DNA of 64,000 bases from Actinomycetota bacterium (GCA_005888335.1 VAWY01000024.1:1-64000), one strand, 5' to 3'. Positions 7,971 to 18,843 are shown, counted from the first letter of the stretch. The notes: a model not told the origin generated them from the sequence alone. Program-made: numbers and translations.

Positions 7971-8864
7971 ATGGCGCTCGAGGGTCTGCACCACATCACC
8001 GCGATCACGGGAGACGCCCAGGCCAACGTGGACTTCTACGCCCGCGTGCTGGGCCTGCGGCTCGTCAAGAAGACCGTGAACTTCGACGCTCCCGACGTCT
8101 ACCACCTGTACTTCGGCGACGAGAGCGGGACGCCGGGCTCGATCCTGACGTTCTTCGAGTTCCCCGGCGCGCGGCGCGGCCGCGCGGGGCAGGGCATGGT
8201 GCACCGCATCCTGTGGCGCGTGGGCTCCGAGGAGGCGCTCGACTTCTGGGCCGAGCGCCTGCAGGTCCAGCGCGACGGCGAGAGCGTGCGCTTCGCCGAC
8301 CCCGAGGGGCTCGAGCACGAGCTCGTCCTCGCCCGGGTGCCCGACGCGCCGCTGGTCGCCCACGCGCCCGACATCCCCGCGGAGCTTGCCCTCCAGGGCT
8401 TCCACGGCGTGCGCGCGTACACCGCCGCGGCCGGCCGCAGCGCGGCGCTGCTCGACGCGCTCGGCTTCGCGGGCGGCGAGCTCGCGGGCGACGAGCGCGG
8501 GGCCGTCTACGTCTACGACGAGCCGCCCGCCGAGGCGGGCATCCAGGGCGCCGGGACGGTCCACCACATCGCGTGGTCGGCGGCCGACGACGCCGAGCTC
8601 ACGGCGTTCCGCGAGAAGGCGATCGCCGCCGGCGCGCGGGCGACCGACATCATCGATCGCCAGTACTTCCACTCGGTCTACTTCCGCGAGCCCAGCGGCG
8701 TGCTGTTCGAGCTGGCCTCGCGCGACATCGGCTTCGCCTACGACGAGCCGCTGGAGTCGCTCGGCGAGGCGCTCAAGCTCCCGCCGCAGTACGAGCGCCT
8801 GCGCCCGCAGCTGGAGGAGCGCCTGACGCCGCTGCGCAACCCGCGGACCCCGGTGCGGGCATGA
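7971..8864 (+). CDS. Ring-cleaving dioxygenase/glyoxalase-fold protein (MhqO-like)
   Basis: A 297-residue tandem vicinal-oxygen-chelate protein. Metal ligands are visible at LHHITAI (His near residue 6-7), the second-domain HHIAWS near 190 and the Glu of SGVLFELAS near 245. Length and layout match the MhqO/MhqA group, which acts on hydroquinones or related aromatics. GGAGG lies 7 bp before ATG 7971. The stop overlaps the esterase start by 4 bases. With the MarR gene it forms a compact electrophile-response module. Confidence 0.88.
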   Translation: MALEGLHHITAITGDAQANVDFYARVLGLRLVKKTVNFDAPDVYHLYFGDESGTPGSILTFFEFPGARRGRAGQGMVHRILWRVGSEEALDFWAERLQVQRDGESVRFADPEGLEHELVLARVPDAPLVAHAPDIPAELALQGFHGVRAYTAAAGRSAALLDALGFAGGELAGDERGAVYVYDEPPAEAGIQGAGTVHHIAWSAADDAELTAFREKAIAAGARATDIIDRQYFHSVYFREPSGVLFELASRDIGFAYDEPLESLGEALKLPPQYERLRPQLEERLTPLRNPRTPVRA

Positions 8865-9505
8865 CCGCCGCCGGGCTGGAGGTCCTCGATCACCTCGTCC
8901 GCCCCGCCGCGGGCGAGCCCGAGGGCGCGCTCGTGCTCCTGCACGGGCGCGGCGTGACCGAGCACGACCTGTTCCCGCTGCTCGACCTGCTCGACCCCGA
9001 CCGGCGGCTCGTCGGCTACGCCCCGGGCGGGCCGCTCGCGCTGCCGCCCGGTGGGCGCCACTGGTACGTCGTCCCGCGCGTCGGCTACCCGGATCCCGAC
9101 ACGTTCTTCTCGTCGCTGGAGCGCCTGGAGGCGTTCCTCGACGCGACGGGCGTGCCCCTCGAGCGCACGGTGCTGGGCGGCTTCAGCCAGGGCACGGCGA
9201 TGAGCTACGCGCTCGGGCTGCGCGCCGGCCGGCCGCGGCCGGCGGGCATCCTCGCGCTGAGCGGCTTCATCCCGACGGTGCCGGGCTTCGACGTCGACCT
9301 CGCGAGCCGCGCCGGCCTGCCGGTCGCCATCGGCCACGGCAGCCGCGATCCGGTGATCCCCGTCGAGTTCGCGCGCGACGCCCGCGCGCGGCTCGAGGCG
9401 GCGGGAGCCGACGTCACCTACCACGAGTCGCCGATCGGCCACACGATCGACCCGCGCTTCCTCGCCACGCTGCCCGACCTGGTGGCGCGGGCTACCGGAC
9501 GGTGA
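8861..9505 (+). CDS. Phospholipase/carboxylesterase-type alpha/beta hydrolase (MhqD-like)
   Basis: A 214-residue hydrolase with the nucleophile elbow GGFSQG near residues 106-111, the Asp of GHGSRDPVIP near 165 and the final His of ESPIGHTID near 194. It belongs to the YodD/MhqD, acyl-protein-thioesterase-like family. ATG 8861 overlaps the dioxygenase stop, so the pair is coupled. In Bacillus, mhqO and mhqD homologues share one regulator, which supports the same pathway here. Its last 14 bp overlap the stop region of the convergent gene. Confidence 0.88.
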   Translation: MTAAGLEVLDHLVRPAAGEPEGALVLLHGRGVTEHDLFPLLDLLDPDRRLVGYAPGGPLALPPGGRHWYVVPRVGYPDPDTFFSSLERLEAFLDATGVPLERTVLGGFSQGTAMSYALGLRAGRPRPAGILALSGFIPTVPGFDVDLASRAGLPVAIGHGSRDPVIPVEFARDARARLEAAGADVTYHESPIGHTIDPRFLATLPDLVARATGR

Positions 9506-11012
9506 CGGTGCGGGCCATCCGCGTGTGGTGGCCCGCGAGGTCCTGCGCGTCGAGCGCGATCGTGTAGCGGCCGGCGCGCGGCGGGCGCCACGCGAGCTTC
9601 CAGCGGCCGCGCGGGAACACGCGGACCACGGTGGCGACGGTGCCGCCGCGCCGCTGCGCGGTCAGCGTCACGCAGGAGACCTTCGACAGCTCGAGGTGGA
9701 CGGCCGTCCAGCGCCGCGCACGCGGGCGCGTGATGCCCTGCCAGGCCAGGCGGGCGCGCTGGTGCAGGTAGCCGGTGAAGCGCTCGGCCGCCGCGCAGTA
9801 GGCGCCGCGGCCCGTCCGCGCGCACAGCCCGCCGAGGAAGTCGCGCAGCAGCTTGTGGTAGCCGAGGTCGGACTCGGCGCCGCGGAGGCTGTAGCGCGAC
9901 CACGCGCCGGTGTCGGCGAGGGCGACCTCGCGGCGCGCCTCGCTCTCGCCGGCGGCGAAGACGCCGCGCGCGCGCTCGTCGCCGGCCGCCTGCGCGTAGT
10001 CGAAGATGCCGTCGAGCGCGCCGAAGAACGCGTTGAAGACGCGCAGGTGCGAGTCGAACGAGTACAGGAGGTAGTGCGGGCCGGCCGGCGCGCTCGCCCG
10101 CACGCCGACCGGCGCGCGGTGGGTGAAGGCCCCGAGCGCGCGACCCGCGAGCTGGAGGTACGACGGGTCGCCGAGCACCTGGCTTCCGCGCGTGAGCGCC
10201 TGCATCGCGGTCGCCTGCGCGAGGCCGCTGATCCACGGCGGGCGCCCGCCGCCGAAGGCGAAGTACTCCTCCCACGCGGTGAAGCCCGAGCGGGTCACCG
10301 CCAGCGTGCGGATGCCGTCGAGCGCGGCGCGCAGCTTCGCCTGGTCGCAGGGAATCGACTGCGGGCCGGCGTCGGGGCGGCAGGCGTTGGCCAGCGCGTT
10401 GGCGCGCCCGAACGTCGCCAGCTGCTGGATCTGCAGGCCCTGCCCGGGATACCACTGAAAGACCACGGGATCGTCGCCGAACATGACGCGCGCCCCGCCG
10501 AGCCCGGCCTTGCCGGCGCACGGGCGCACCTTGGGCTGCGGCGCCCGCGGGACCGGCTGCGACGGCCAGTACTCGGTGTTGCGCTCGAGCTGCAGGAAGA
10601 CGACCGGCACGCGCGCGGCGGTCAGCGCGCGGCGCGCGGCGAGCCGCTGCAGCGCGGCGATCACGCCCGAGAGCTCGCGCTTGCGCAGCCCGGAGAGCCG
10701 GTCTCGCATGACGCGCGCGTGGCGGTAGTCGGCCTCGTAGCGGTCGTGGTCGGCCGTGCTGAGCGCCCCGGCGCGCTCCAGCCGCGCGAGCGTGCCCAGG
10801 ACCGTCGGCCCGGTGGAAGCGGCGAGCGCGGTGGCGCACGTGCGCGGCGCGCGGACGCCCGCCGCCGCCAGGTCGGTCGTGGCGGGCAGCGCGGGATCGT
10901 CGCGGACGACCGCGCGCCCGCCGGTCGCCACGACGGTCACCTCAGCGGCGCGCGCAGCCGGCGCGGCGACGAGGATCAGGACGGCGGCGGTCGCGGTGGC
11001 GGCGCGGCGCAC
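9492..11012 (-). CDS. Secreted D-glucuronyl C5-epimerase-domain protein
   Basis: A 506-residue protein with an N-terminal signal peptide (about residues 1-22, ending ARAAE). The region about 185-420 resembles the C-terminal (alpha/alpha-barrel) domain of D-glucuronyl C5-epimerases: WYPGQGLQIQQLATFG, WISGLAQATAMQALTRG, LYSFDSHLRVFNAFFGALDGI and GAWSRYSLRG in order. An Ig-like C-terminal strand region follows, ending in HHTRMARTVTVR. It may modify or bind an exported uronic-acid polysaccharide. No polymerase is adjacent. Fold call is fair; the reaction is inferred. Confidence 0.65.
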   Translation of the reverse strand: MRRAATATAAVLILVAAPAARAAEVTVVATGGRAVVRDDPALPATTDLAAAGVRAPRTCATALAASTGPTVLGTLARLERAGALSTADHDRYEADYRHARVMRDRLSGLRKRELSGVIAALQRLAARRALTAARVPVVFLQLERNTEYWPSQPVPRAPQPKVRPCAGKAGLGGARVMFGDDPVVFQWYPGQGLQIQQLATFGRANALANACRPDAGPQSIPCDQAKLRAALDGIRTLAVTRSGFTAWEEYFAFGGGRPPWISGLAQATAMQALTRGSQVLGDPSYLQLAGRALGAFTHRAPVGVRASAPAGPHYLLYSFDSHLRVFNAFFGALDGIFDYAQAAGDERARGVFAAGESEARREVALADTGAWSRYSLRGAESDLGYHKLLRDFLGGLCARTGRGAYCAAAERFTGYLHQRARLAWQGITRPRARRWTAVHLELSKVSCVTLTAQRRGGTVATVVRVFPRGRWKLAWRPPRAGRYTIALDAQDLAGHHTRMARTVTVR

Positions 11013-11024
11013 GCGGGGACTCTA

Positions 11025-11186
11025 GTGCTGCGTCAGGTGACGTTCGCCCCGTCGCCGGCGGAGCGATCGTCGTGGCTGGCGTCGACCGTCATCCGAAGGT
11101 GTGGCCCGGCCACATCGAGGATCGACGGGTGGCGCCAGGCGCGGCGAGCGCCCGCCGAACGGGGCGAACGTTGCCTGACGCGGCAC
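11025..11186. repeat. Long-hairpin element 1 (162 bp)
   Basis: Imperfect inverted terminal arms 11025-11052 and 11159-11186 match at 25 of 28 positions. All three differences are G.T pairs on the plus strand. Further pairing continues inward to a central stem TGTGGC-CCG-GCCACA (11100-11114). The core 11076-11140 matches element 4 (57428-57492) at 53 of 65 positions. A second small hairpin GCGGCAC/GTGCCGC follows at 11180-11201. It occupies most of the 246-bp gap between two minus-strand genes. Confidence 0.8.
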
Positions 11187-11258
11187 TTGTGAGCGTGCCG
11201 CGCTCGCCGCCCCCGCCGTTTGGGCCGGGGCGACGAGCAGGGAGGGCGCCGCGGCGCG

Positions 11259-12170
11259 CTACCGCGCGAGCCGCGTACGACGGTAGACGTCGCTGACGCG
11301 GCGGCCGCGGCGCTCGAGCTTGAGCGCCTGCCGGTTGACGGCGTCCAGGTCGGCGCCGGTGAGGTGCTTGATGTCGGTCAGCACGAGGGTCTCGCCCTCG
11401 GGATCGTCGACCGCGGTGATCATCACGTTGCCGACGCGGGGCGCGTAGAACTTGCGCTGGTGGCCGCTGGCGGGATCGAGCGGGCTCGTCTCGTCGGTGA
11501 CCAGCATGTCCGAGTAGCACTTGACGGGCACGCAGGTCCGGGCGTCGCGCTGAAAGATCGTCGCGCAGTCGAGGAAGTCGATGTCGGGCGCGAACCCCTG
11601 GAGGTACTCGGGCGTCCCGAGCTGCGGGTTGCCGAGCATGATCGTCCCCGCCTGCGCGCCGTCGAGGCTGGCGATCCAGGTGTTCGGGGCGCCGGCGAAG
11701 ACGCCGTTGTCGTACTCCTCGGGATACTCGCCGAGGGACCAGATGTTGCGGGCGTCGTCCTGCGCGAAGAACGCGAGCTCGGCCTCCTGCAGCTGGCCCT
11801 CGTTGGTGTCGATGTCGTAGACGACGACCGTCTTGACGCCGTTGATGATCTTCGTCAGCCCGGTCACGGTGAACACGACCGTGTGCGGCAGCGGCCCGCC
11901 GCCGCGGTTCGCGCGCCCCTCGAGCGTCATCTGCAGGCCGGCCGGCATCGGCAGGAACCGGTTGTTGACCGCGGTCGGGTTCGAGAACGGGACGGACTTG
12001 AACTTCAGCGCGGGTTGGCACGAGGGCGTGTCGGCGGCCGTCGGGGCCGTGCTGGCGCGGCCGGCGCTGACGCCACCGGCGCCGGCGACGACGACCGCGA
12101 GCGCGACCGCTTTCGCAAGGCGGGTCCGGCGGCGAACGAGCGCGCCGGACCGGCGGTCGGGTGGCTTCAT
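11259..12170 (-). CDS. Secreted protein of unknown function (conserved actinobacterial type)
   Basis: A 303-residue protein from ATG 12170, chosen because GGAGGAAGG sits just upstream; the TTG at 12182 overlaps that site. A twin-arginine-free signal segment spans about residues 17-40. The mature part is Asn/Asp/Gly-rich with short motifs such as NNRFLPMPAG, GEYPEEYDNG, FLDCATIF and YAPRVGN, and four Cys that may pair. I recall similar actinobacterial secreted proteins but no assigned function. The downstream gap (11013-11258) holds long-hairpin element 1. Confidence 0.75.
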   Translation of the reverse strand: MKPPDRRSGALVRRRTRLAKAVALAVVVAGAGGVSAGRASTAPTAADTPSCQPALKFKSVPFSNPTAVNNRFLPMPAGLQMTLEGRANRGGGPLPHTVVFTVTGLTKIINGVKTVVVYDIDTNEGQLQEAELAFFAQDDARNIWSLGEYPEEYDNGVFAGAPNTWIASLDGAQAGTIMLGNPQLGTPEYLQGFAPDIDFLDCATIFQRDARTCVPVKCYSDMLVTDETSPLDPASGHQRKFYAPRVGNVMITAVDDPEGETLVLTDIKHLTGADLDAVNRQALKLERRGRRVSDVYRRTRLAR

Positions 12171-12241
12171 GCCTTCCTCCAATCAACCATTCCGTGGTCG
12201 GTTGAGGATGCCCTGTGCTTAACGCAACCGGCAAGGGGTAG

Positions 12242-12263
12242 TTCTCGCAGGCCTCTGCGAGAA
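12242..12263 (-). terminator. Hairpin downstream of the beta-propeller gene
   Basis: TTCTCGCAG-GCCT-CTGCGAGAA is a perfect 9-bp stem with a 4-nt loop, 29 bp after the stop of the gene at 12292-13575. A 16-bp palindrome AGCCCGGATCCGGGCT overlaps that stop. A T-rich run is lacking. Confidence 0.5.
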
Positions 12264-12291
12264 GCCGCACGCCCTCAGCCCGGATCCGGGC

Positions 12292-13575
12292 TCAGCCCGG
12301 CGGGCAGCACCAGCCGACCGGCGTGGCGGCGCGCGCGCCAAAGCGCCGGCCGACGCCGGTGATCTGGCGCGCGCGGCGCCCGGCCGGGCCGCCGACGGGG
12401 AGGAACATCCAGCTGCCGGTCTCGCGCCAGTCGACCAGCAGCCAGTCGCCGCGCGGCGAGAAGGCGATCGGCCCGAGCGTGCCGGCGGCGAACAGGCGCC
12501 GCGGGCGCAGCGCCCCGCCCGCCGCGTGGACGAGCAGCACCTCGCTGCGCCCGCCGCGCCGGCGGACGAGCGCGAAGTCGCGGCCGCGGCGGGCGTAGGC
12601 GGCGGTCAGGTTCTCGACGCCGGGCGCCGCGGCGAGCGTCGACACGGTGTGGCCGCTGCGGCCGCCGAGGACGCGCGCCCGCCGGCGGCCGACGACGAGG
12701 AGGCGGTCGCCCGCCCGCGAGAAGGCGAGCCGCCGAACGCCCGCGGGCGCGGGCACGCTGAACAGGACGGTGCCGCGGTCGGCGTCGACGACCGCCACCC
12801 GCCCTCGGGCGTCGGCGTAGGCGAGCACGTGCCCGGGCCCGGGCCGCCACGCGGGCGGCGCGCCGGCGGCGGGCGCGAGGCGGACCGGAGCGAGAGTGTT
12901 CGCGCGCCGCGCGCGCGCGGGCGCGACCAGCCGGTCGGCCGTGCCGTCGCCGGCGACGACGCGCAGCGCTCGGCCGGCCAGGTAGGCGATCCGGAAGCCG
13001 TCGGGCGACCAGCGCGGGCCGTGGAGCGCCGCCGGCGCGGCGAGCGACCAGCGCCGCCGGCCCGCGAGGTCGACGGCGATGAGCTCGCTGCCGCGCGTGA
13101 CCGCGACGAAGCGCCCGTGGCCGGACCACGTCGCCTCGCCGGCCGCGCCGAGCAGCTGCCGCCGGCCGCGGTCGCCGGCGATGTGCGGCGCCCCCGTGGA
13201 CCCCGGTGCGCCGCGCGCCGCGCTCCCGGCGAGCACCAGCACGCGCCCGCCGCCCGGGAGCACGCCGAGCCCGGCCGGCCGCGGCGGCGGCGGCGCGACG
13301 ACCGCGCGCACCGTGCGACCCACCCACTCGGCGACCGCCTCGCCGGGCGGCGTGAAGGCGGCAGCGACGACGAGCGCACAGGTCGCCGCGGCGACCGCGA
13401 CCGAGCGGCGGCGGTGTGCCCCGCGAAGGCTGCCGGGCGAGCGATCGGCCTCCGGGCGCGCCGCGTGCGCCGCCGCGACGAGGCGCCACGCTCGGCCGCG
13501 CGCCTCGCCTTCGCCCGGCGCGGGCAGCCCCGCGAGGCGGTCGGCCGGAGGGCGCAGGTGCCGGCGACGCGTCAT
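12292..13575 (-). CDS. Membrane-anchored beta-propeller protein, probable partner of the ECF sigma factor
   Basis: A 427-residue protein from ATG 13575, overlapping the sigma-factor stop by 4 bases. About 55 cytoplasmic residues rich in Arg are followed by one membrane segment (about 62-82). A large external region contains WD40/TolB-like blades, with repeated W-S-P/R-D-G, I-A-Y-L and F-S-P-R-G-D motifs about every 40-45 residues. The operon position and topology fit a transmembrane anti-sigma factor with a sensing propeller, but no classical zinc anti-sigma motif (HxxxCxxC) is seen. Confidence 0.7.
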   Translation of the reverse strand: MTRRRHLRPPADRLAGLPAPGEGEARGRAWRLVAAAHAARPEADRSPGSLRGAHRRRSVAVAAATCALVVAAAFTPPGEAVAEWVGRTVRAVVAPPPPRPAGLGVLPGGGRVLVLAGSAARGAPGSTGAPHIAGDRGRRQLLGAAGEATWSGHGRFVAVTRGSELIAVDLAGRRRWSLAAPAALHGPRWSPDGFRIAYLAGRALRVVAGDGTADRLVAPARARRANTLAPVRLAPAAGAPPAWRPGPGHVLAYADARGRVAVVDADRGTVLFSVPAPAGVRRLAFSRAGDRLLVVGRRRARVLGGRSGHTVSTLAAAPGVENLTAAYARRGRDFALVRRRGGRSEVLLVHAAGGALRPRRLFAAGTLGPIAFSPRGDWLLVDWRETGSWMFLPVGGPAGRRARQITGVGRRFGARAATPVGWCCPPG

Positions 13576-14147
13576 CGCGCCTCCCGCGCCCATGACTCGA
13601 GCGCGTCGAGGCCGCGGCGCAGCCGCGAGTTGACGGTCCCGCGCGGCAGCTCGAGCAGCGCGGCGATCTCGCCCGGCGTCAGGCCCAGGACATGGCGCAG
13701 CACGACGACGACGCGCTGCGGCTCGGGCAAGCCTGCCAGCGCGCCGGACAGGTCGCCGGGGTCGGGCGGATCCTCGTGCGCGGCCATGGCGAGCGCCTCG
13801 TCGCCGACCTCGCGCCGCAGCGACCGGGCGCGGACGGCGTCGATCGCCCGGCGGGCGACGATCGTGCGCAGCCACGGGGCCAGCGGCCGCCGGCGGTCGA
13901 AGCGGTCGAGCGCCGCGACGGCGGCCAGGAACGCCTCCTGGGCGATGTCCTCGGCGGCCTGGTCGTCGCGGACGATGAACCAGGCCGCGCGGTAGGCGGC
14001 GGGCCAGTGCGCGCGGAAGAGCGCCTCGAGCGCGGCCGCGTCGCCGCGCTGCGCTGCCCGGACGAGCGCGCGCTCGCGCGACAGCGACACCCTCACGGGC
14101 GCCGACGCGCCAACTTGACGCAGCGTTCCGACGCTCGCCTGGGCCAG
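13572..14147 (-). CDS. ECF RNA polymerase sigma factor
   Basis: Sigma-2 region: LFRAHWPAAYRAAWFIVRDDQAAEDIAQEAFLAA (two-part, about residues 45-75). Sigma-4 region: LPEPQRVVVVLRHVLGLTPGEIA and the helix LPRGTVNSRLRRGLD near the C-terminus. The start is uncertain. CTG 14147 lies 7 bp after a perfect AAGGAGG and gives 191 residues. GTG 14096 gives 174 residues and would be leaderless from an ECF-type promoter motif just upstream. Both are in frame. The stop overlaps the propeller gene (ATGA), the usual sigma/anti-sigma arrangement. Confidence 0.85.
   Translation of the reverse strand: MAQASVGTLRQVGASAPVRVSLSRERALVRAAQRGDAAALEALFRAHWPAAYRAAWFIVRDDQAAEDIAQEAFLAAVAALDRFDRRRPLAPWLRTIVARRAIDAVRARSLRREVGDEALAMAAHEDPPDPGDLSGALAGLPEPQRVVVVLRHVLGLTPGEIAALLELPRGTVNSRLRRGLDALESWAREAR
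14104..14129 (-). promoter_or_regulatory. Possible autoregulated ECF promoter (GGAAC-N17-CGTC)
   Basis: On the minus strand GGAAC (14129-14125) and CGTC (14107-14104) are 17 bp apart, the common ECF sigma pattern. CGTC lies 7 nt before GTG 14096, so transcription would start at about that codon. It lies inside the gene if the CTG start at 14147 is used. Confidence 0.4.
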
Positions 14148-14318
14148 TGCGGTTCCTCCTTCCACGGCAACGCTACCCGGACCAGTACGAGCGCCGGGGG
14201 CCCCGAGGTCCCGTCCGCCCGCGGACAACTCTTCGCGGAGCTTCACGGGCTCTTGACCTCGTCTTGAGGGAGGGGCCTCAACATGCCCCCTGCGTTCCTC
14301 CTCCCACACGAACGCCCG

Positions 14319-14381
14319 CACGGCGGCCCGCCGGCTCCACATACGACCCTGACCCAGTCACGAGCCGGCGGGGCCGCCGTG
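14319..14381 (-). terminator. Strong hairpin after gpmI
   Basis: Arms at 14319-14337 (CACGGCGGCCCGCCGGCTC) and 14362-14381 are complementary except for one extra base, with a 24-nt loop. It lies 13 bp past the gpmI stop and probably ends the glycolytic operon. The rest of the gap up to the sigma gene (14148-14318) shows no other gene. Confidence 0.6.
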
Positions 14382-14394
14382 CATATCCCTTCTC

Positions 14395-15855
14395 TCAGGC
14401 CAGCATCGACGTTCCCGTCATCTCCGGCGGCTGCTCCATGCCGAGCAGCTCGAGCACCGTGGGCGCGACGTCGGCCAGGATGCCCTCCTCGCGGACCGCG
14501 ACCTCGTTCGAGGTCACGACGAACGGCACGGGGTTCAGCGAGTGCGCCGTGTTCGGCGAGCCGTCGGGCTCGAGCATGTGGTCGGCGTTGCCGTGGTCCG
14601 AGGTGATGACGCAGACGCCGCCTGTGGCGGACACGGCCGCGACGACCTCGCCGAGCCAGCGGTCCACGGTCTCGACGGCCTCGACGGCCGCGGGGATCGA
14701 CCCGGTGTGACCGACCATGTCGGCGTTGGCGAAGTTGATGATCCCGAAGGCGAACTCACCGCCGCTCCACGCGTCGCAGAACGTGCGGGCGGCCTCCGGC
14801 GCGCTCATCGCCGGCTTGTGGTCGTAGGTGGGCACGTCGCGCGGGGACGGGACGAGGTCGCGCTCCTCCCCCGGCTCGGGGTCCTCCTCGCCGCCCGCGA
14901 AGAAGTACGTCACGTGCGGGTACTTCTCGGTCTCGGCCACGTGCAGCTGGCGCTTGCCCGCCCGGGCGATCAGCGCCGGCAGCGTCACCGGCGGGCGCTC
15001 CGGGGGGAACGCGACCGGGAAGGTCCAGTCCTCGTCGTACTCGGTCAGCGTCGTGATGCGGTCGACGGCATCGCTCAGCGCGGCGACGATCTGGCGCATC
15101 CGGTCGGGCCGGAAGTTGAAGGTGATGACGCTGTCGCCGGAGCGGATGCGGCCCTCGTCGCCGACGAGCGTCGGCTCGATGAACTCGTCGGTCTCGCCGC
15201 GCTCGTAGGCGGCCTGGACGGCGGCGACCGCCGTCGGCGCCGTGTGCTCCGCGCGTCCGTGGACAAGCGCGTCGAAGGCCTTCTGCGTGCGCTCGGCCCG
15301 GCCGTCGCGGTCCATGCCGTAGTAGCGACCCGTCACGGTGGCGACGCGGCCGAAGCCCGCCGACTCGACGCGCTCGAGGTAGCCCGCGCCCGCGGTCGGC
15401 GACGTGTCGCGGCCGTCGGTGAAGGCGTGGATGACGAGGTCCGGGACGGCGCGCTCGCCGGCCACGGCGATCAAGGCCTCGAGGTGCTCGAGCGAGGAGT
15501 GCACGCCGCCGTCGCTGACCAGGCCGACGAGGTGCACGCGCGGCGCGTCGCTCATCGCGGCGATGAGCACCTCGTTGCGCGCGAAGCTGCCGTCGGCCAC
15601 GGCGTCGTCGATGCGCTTGAGGTCCTGGCGGACGACCGCGCCGGCGCCGAGGTTGAGGTGCCCGACCTCGGAGTTGCCCATCTGCCCGGGCGGAAGCCCG
15701 ACGTCCTCGCCGCTCGTGCGCAGCCGGCCGTGGGGATAGTCCTGCCACAGCCGGTCCATGACGGGCGTGTCGGCCAGCGCGACGGCGTTGCCCGGGCCCT
15801 CCGGGGCCAGCCCCCAACCGTCGAGGACGACGAGGCAGACCGACGGAACGCTCAT
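14395..15855 (-). CDS. gpmI: 2,3-bisphosphoglycerate-independent phosphoglycerate mutase
   Basis: A 486-residue metalloenzyme interconverting 3- and 2-phosphoglycerate. Visible motifs: VVLDGWG at the N-terminus (metal Asp), GQMGNSEVGHLNLG with the phospho-Ser near residue 63, FTDGRDTSP near 146, NFRPDRMRQI near 250, and near the C-terminus the metal cluster NFANADMVGHTG and TSDHGNAD. Length is slightly below the usual 510. It is the last gene of the gap-pgk-tpiA-gpmI operon; enolase and pyruvate kinase are not in the window. Confidence 0.95.
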   Translation of the reverse strand: MSVPSVCLVVLDGWGLAPEGPGNAVALADTPVMDRLWQDYPHGRLRTSGEDVGLPPGQMGNSEVGHLNLGAGAVVRQDLKRIDDAVADGSFARNEVLIAAMSDAPRVHLVGLVSDGGVHSSLEHLEALIAVAGERAVPDLVIHAFTDGRDTSPTAGAGYLERVESAGFGRVATVTGRYYGMDRDGRAERTQKAFDALVHGRAEHTAPTAVAAVQAAYERGETDEFIEPTLVGDEGRIRSGDSVITFNFRPDRMRQIVAALSDAVDRITTLTEYDEDWTFPVAFPPERPPVTLPALIARAGKRQLHVAETEKYPHVTYFFAGGEEDPEPGEERDLVPSPRDVPTYDHKPAMSAPEAARTFCDAWSGGEFAFGIINFANADMVGHTGSIPAAVEAVETVDRWLGEVVAAVSATGGVCVITSDHGNADHMLEPDGSPNTAHSLNPVPFVVTSNEVAVREEGILADVAPTVLELLGMEQPPEMTGTSMLA

Positions 15856-15869
15856 ATCGCCATCACCGC

Positions 15870-15907
15870 GCGCGAACGAAGTTCGCGCAACCGACGCGAA
15901 GCATCGG
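15870..15907. repeat. Two tandem small hairpins in the tpiA-gpmI gap
   Basis: GCGCGAAC-GAA-GTTCGCGC (15870-15888, perfect 8-bp stem) is followed by CCGACGC-GAA-GCATCGG (15891-15907, 7 bp with one wobble). This fills most of the 55-bp gap within the operon. It resembles the pair at 4033-4078 in sequence and arrangement. It may attenuate transcription or protect the upstream message. Confidence 0.6.
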
Positions 15908-15910
15908 CGC

Positions 15911-16641
15911 TCATGCGAGCGCGATGATCGCGGCGAAGTCGTCGGGGTCGAGCGATGCGCCGCCGACCAGCCCGCCGTCGCAGTCGGGCAGCGCGAGCAG
16001 CTCGCCCGCGTTGTCGGGCTTCATCGACCCGCCGTAGAGGATCCGCACGCGCTGGGCGGCGTCCTTCGACCGGTCCCCGACGAGCGCGCGGCAGAACCCG
16101 AGCGCGTCCTGCGCCTGCTCGGGCGTGGCCACCTTCCCCGTCCCGATCGCCCAGATCGGCTCGTACGCGATGACGACGTCGGCGAGCCGGTCCGCCGCGA
16201 CCTCGCGCAGCCCCTCTTGGACCTGGTGGCGCAGCTTGCGCTCGGTGTCGCCCGCCTCGCGCTCGTCCTCGGTCTCGCCGACACAGAGGATCGGCACCAG
16301 CCCGGCCGCGAGCGCGGCCGGGACCTTGTGCGAGAGCGCGCGGTCGGTCTCGTTGAAGTACTGGCGGCGCTCGGAGTGGCCGAGCACGACACCGTCGATC
16401 CGCAGCTCGACGAGCATCGGCGCCGAGATCTCGCCGGTGAACGCGCCGCTCGGCTTCTCGTGCATGTTCTGCGCGTAGACGGCGACGCCGTTGGACGCCC
16501 CGCGCGCGGCCGCCAGCGCGGTGAACGGCACGCACACGGCGACGTCGACGCCCTCGCGGGGGCGCACCGCGGCGAGGAACTCGCGCGCCTCCGCCTGCGT
16601 CTTGTGCATCTTCCAGTTGCCGGCGATGAGCGGGGTGCGCG

Positions 16642-16645
<4 letters not shown>
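15911..16645 (-). CDS. tpiA: Triosephosphate isomerase
   Basis: A 244-residue TIM barrel from ATG 16645, which overlaps the pgk stop by 4 bases. Key residues are present: GNWKMHK (Asn/Lys of the active site, residues 9-14), the catalytic His in LGHSERRQ near 90, Glu in VIAYEPIWAIGTGK near 160 and the phosphate loop YGGSMKPDN near 205 and GGASL near 226. It interconverts dihydroxyacetone phosphate and glyceraldehyde-3-phosphate in the cytoplasm. Confidence 0.96.
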
Positions 16646-18833
<2,188 letters not shown>

Positions 18834-18843
18834 CTAGCGGACG

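Noticed and set aside
9525..11192. Long plus-strand frame of more than 500 codons opposite the C5-epimerase-like gene
   Set aside because: Open by GC bias only. The minus strand has the signal peptide and family motifs; the plus translation is Arg/Ala/Gly-rich without motifs.
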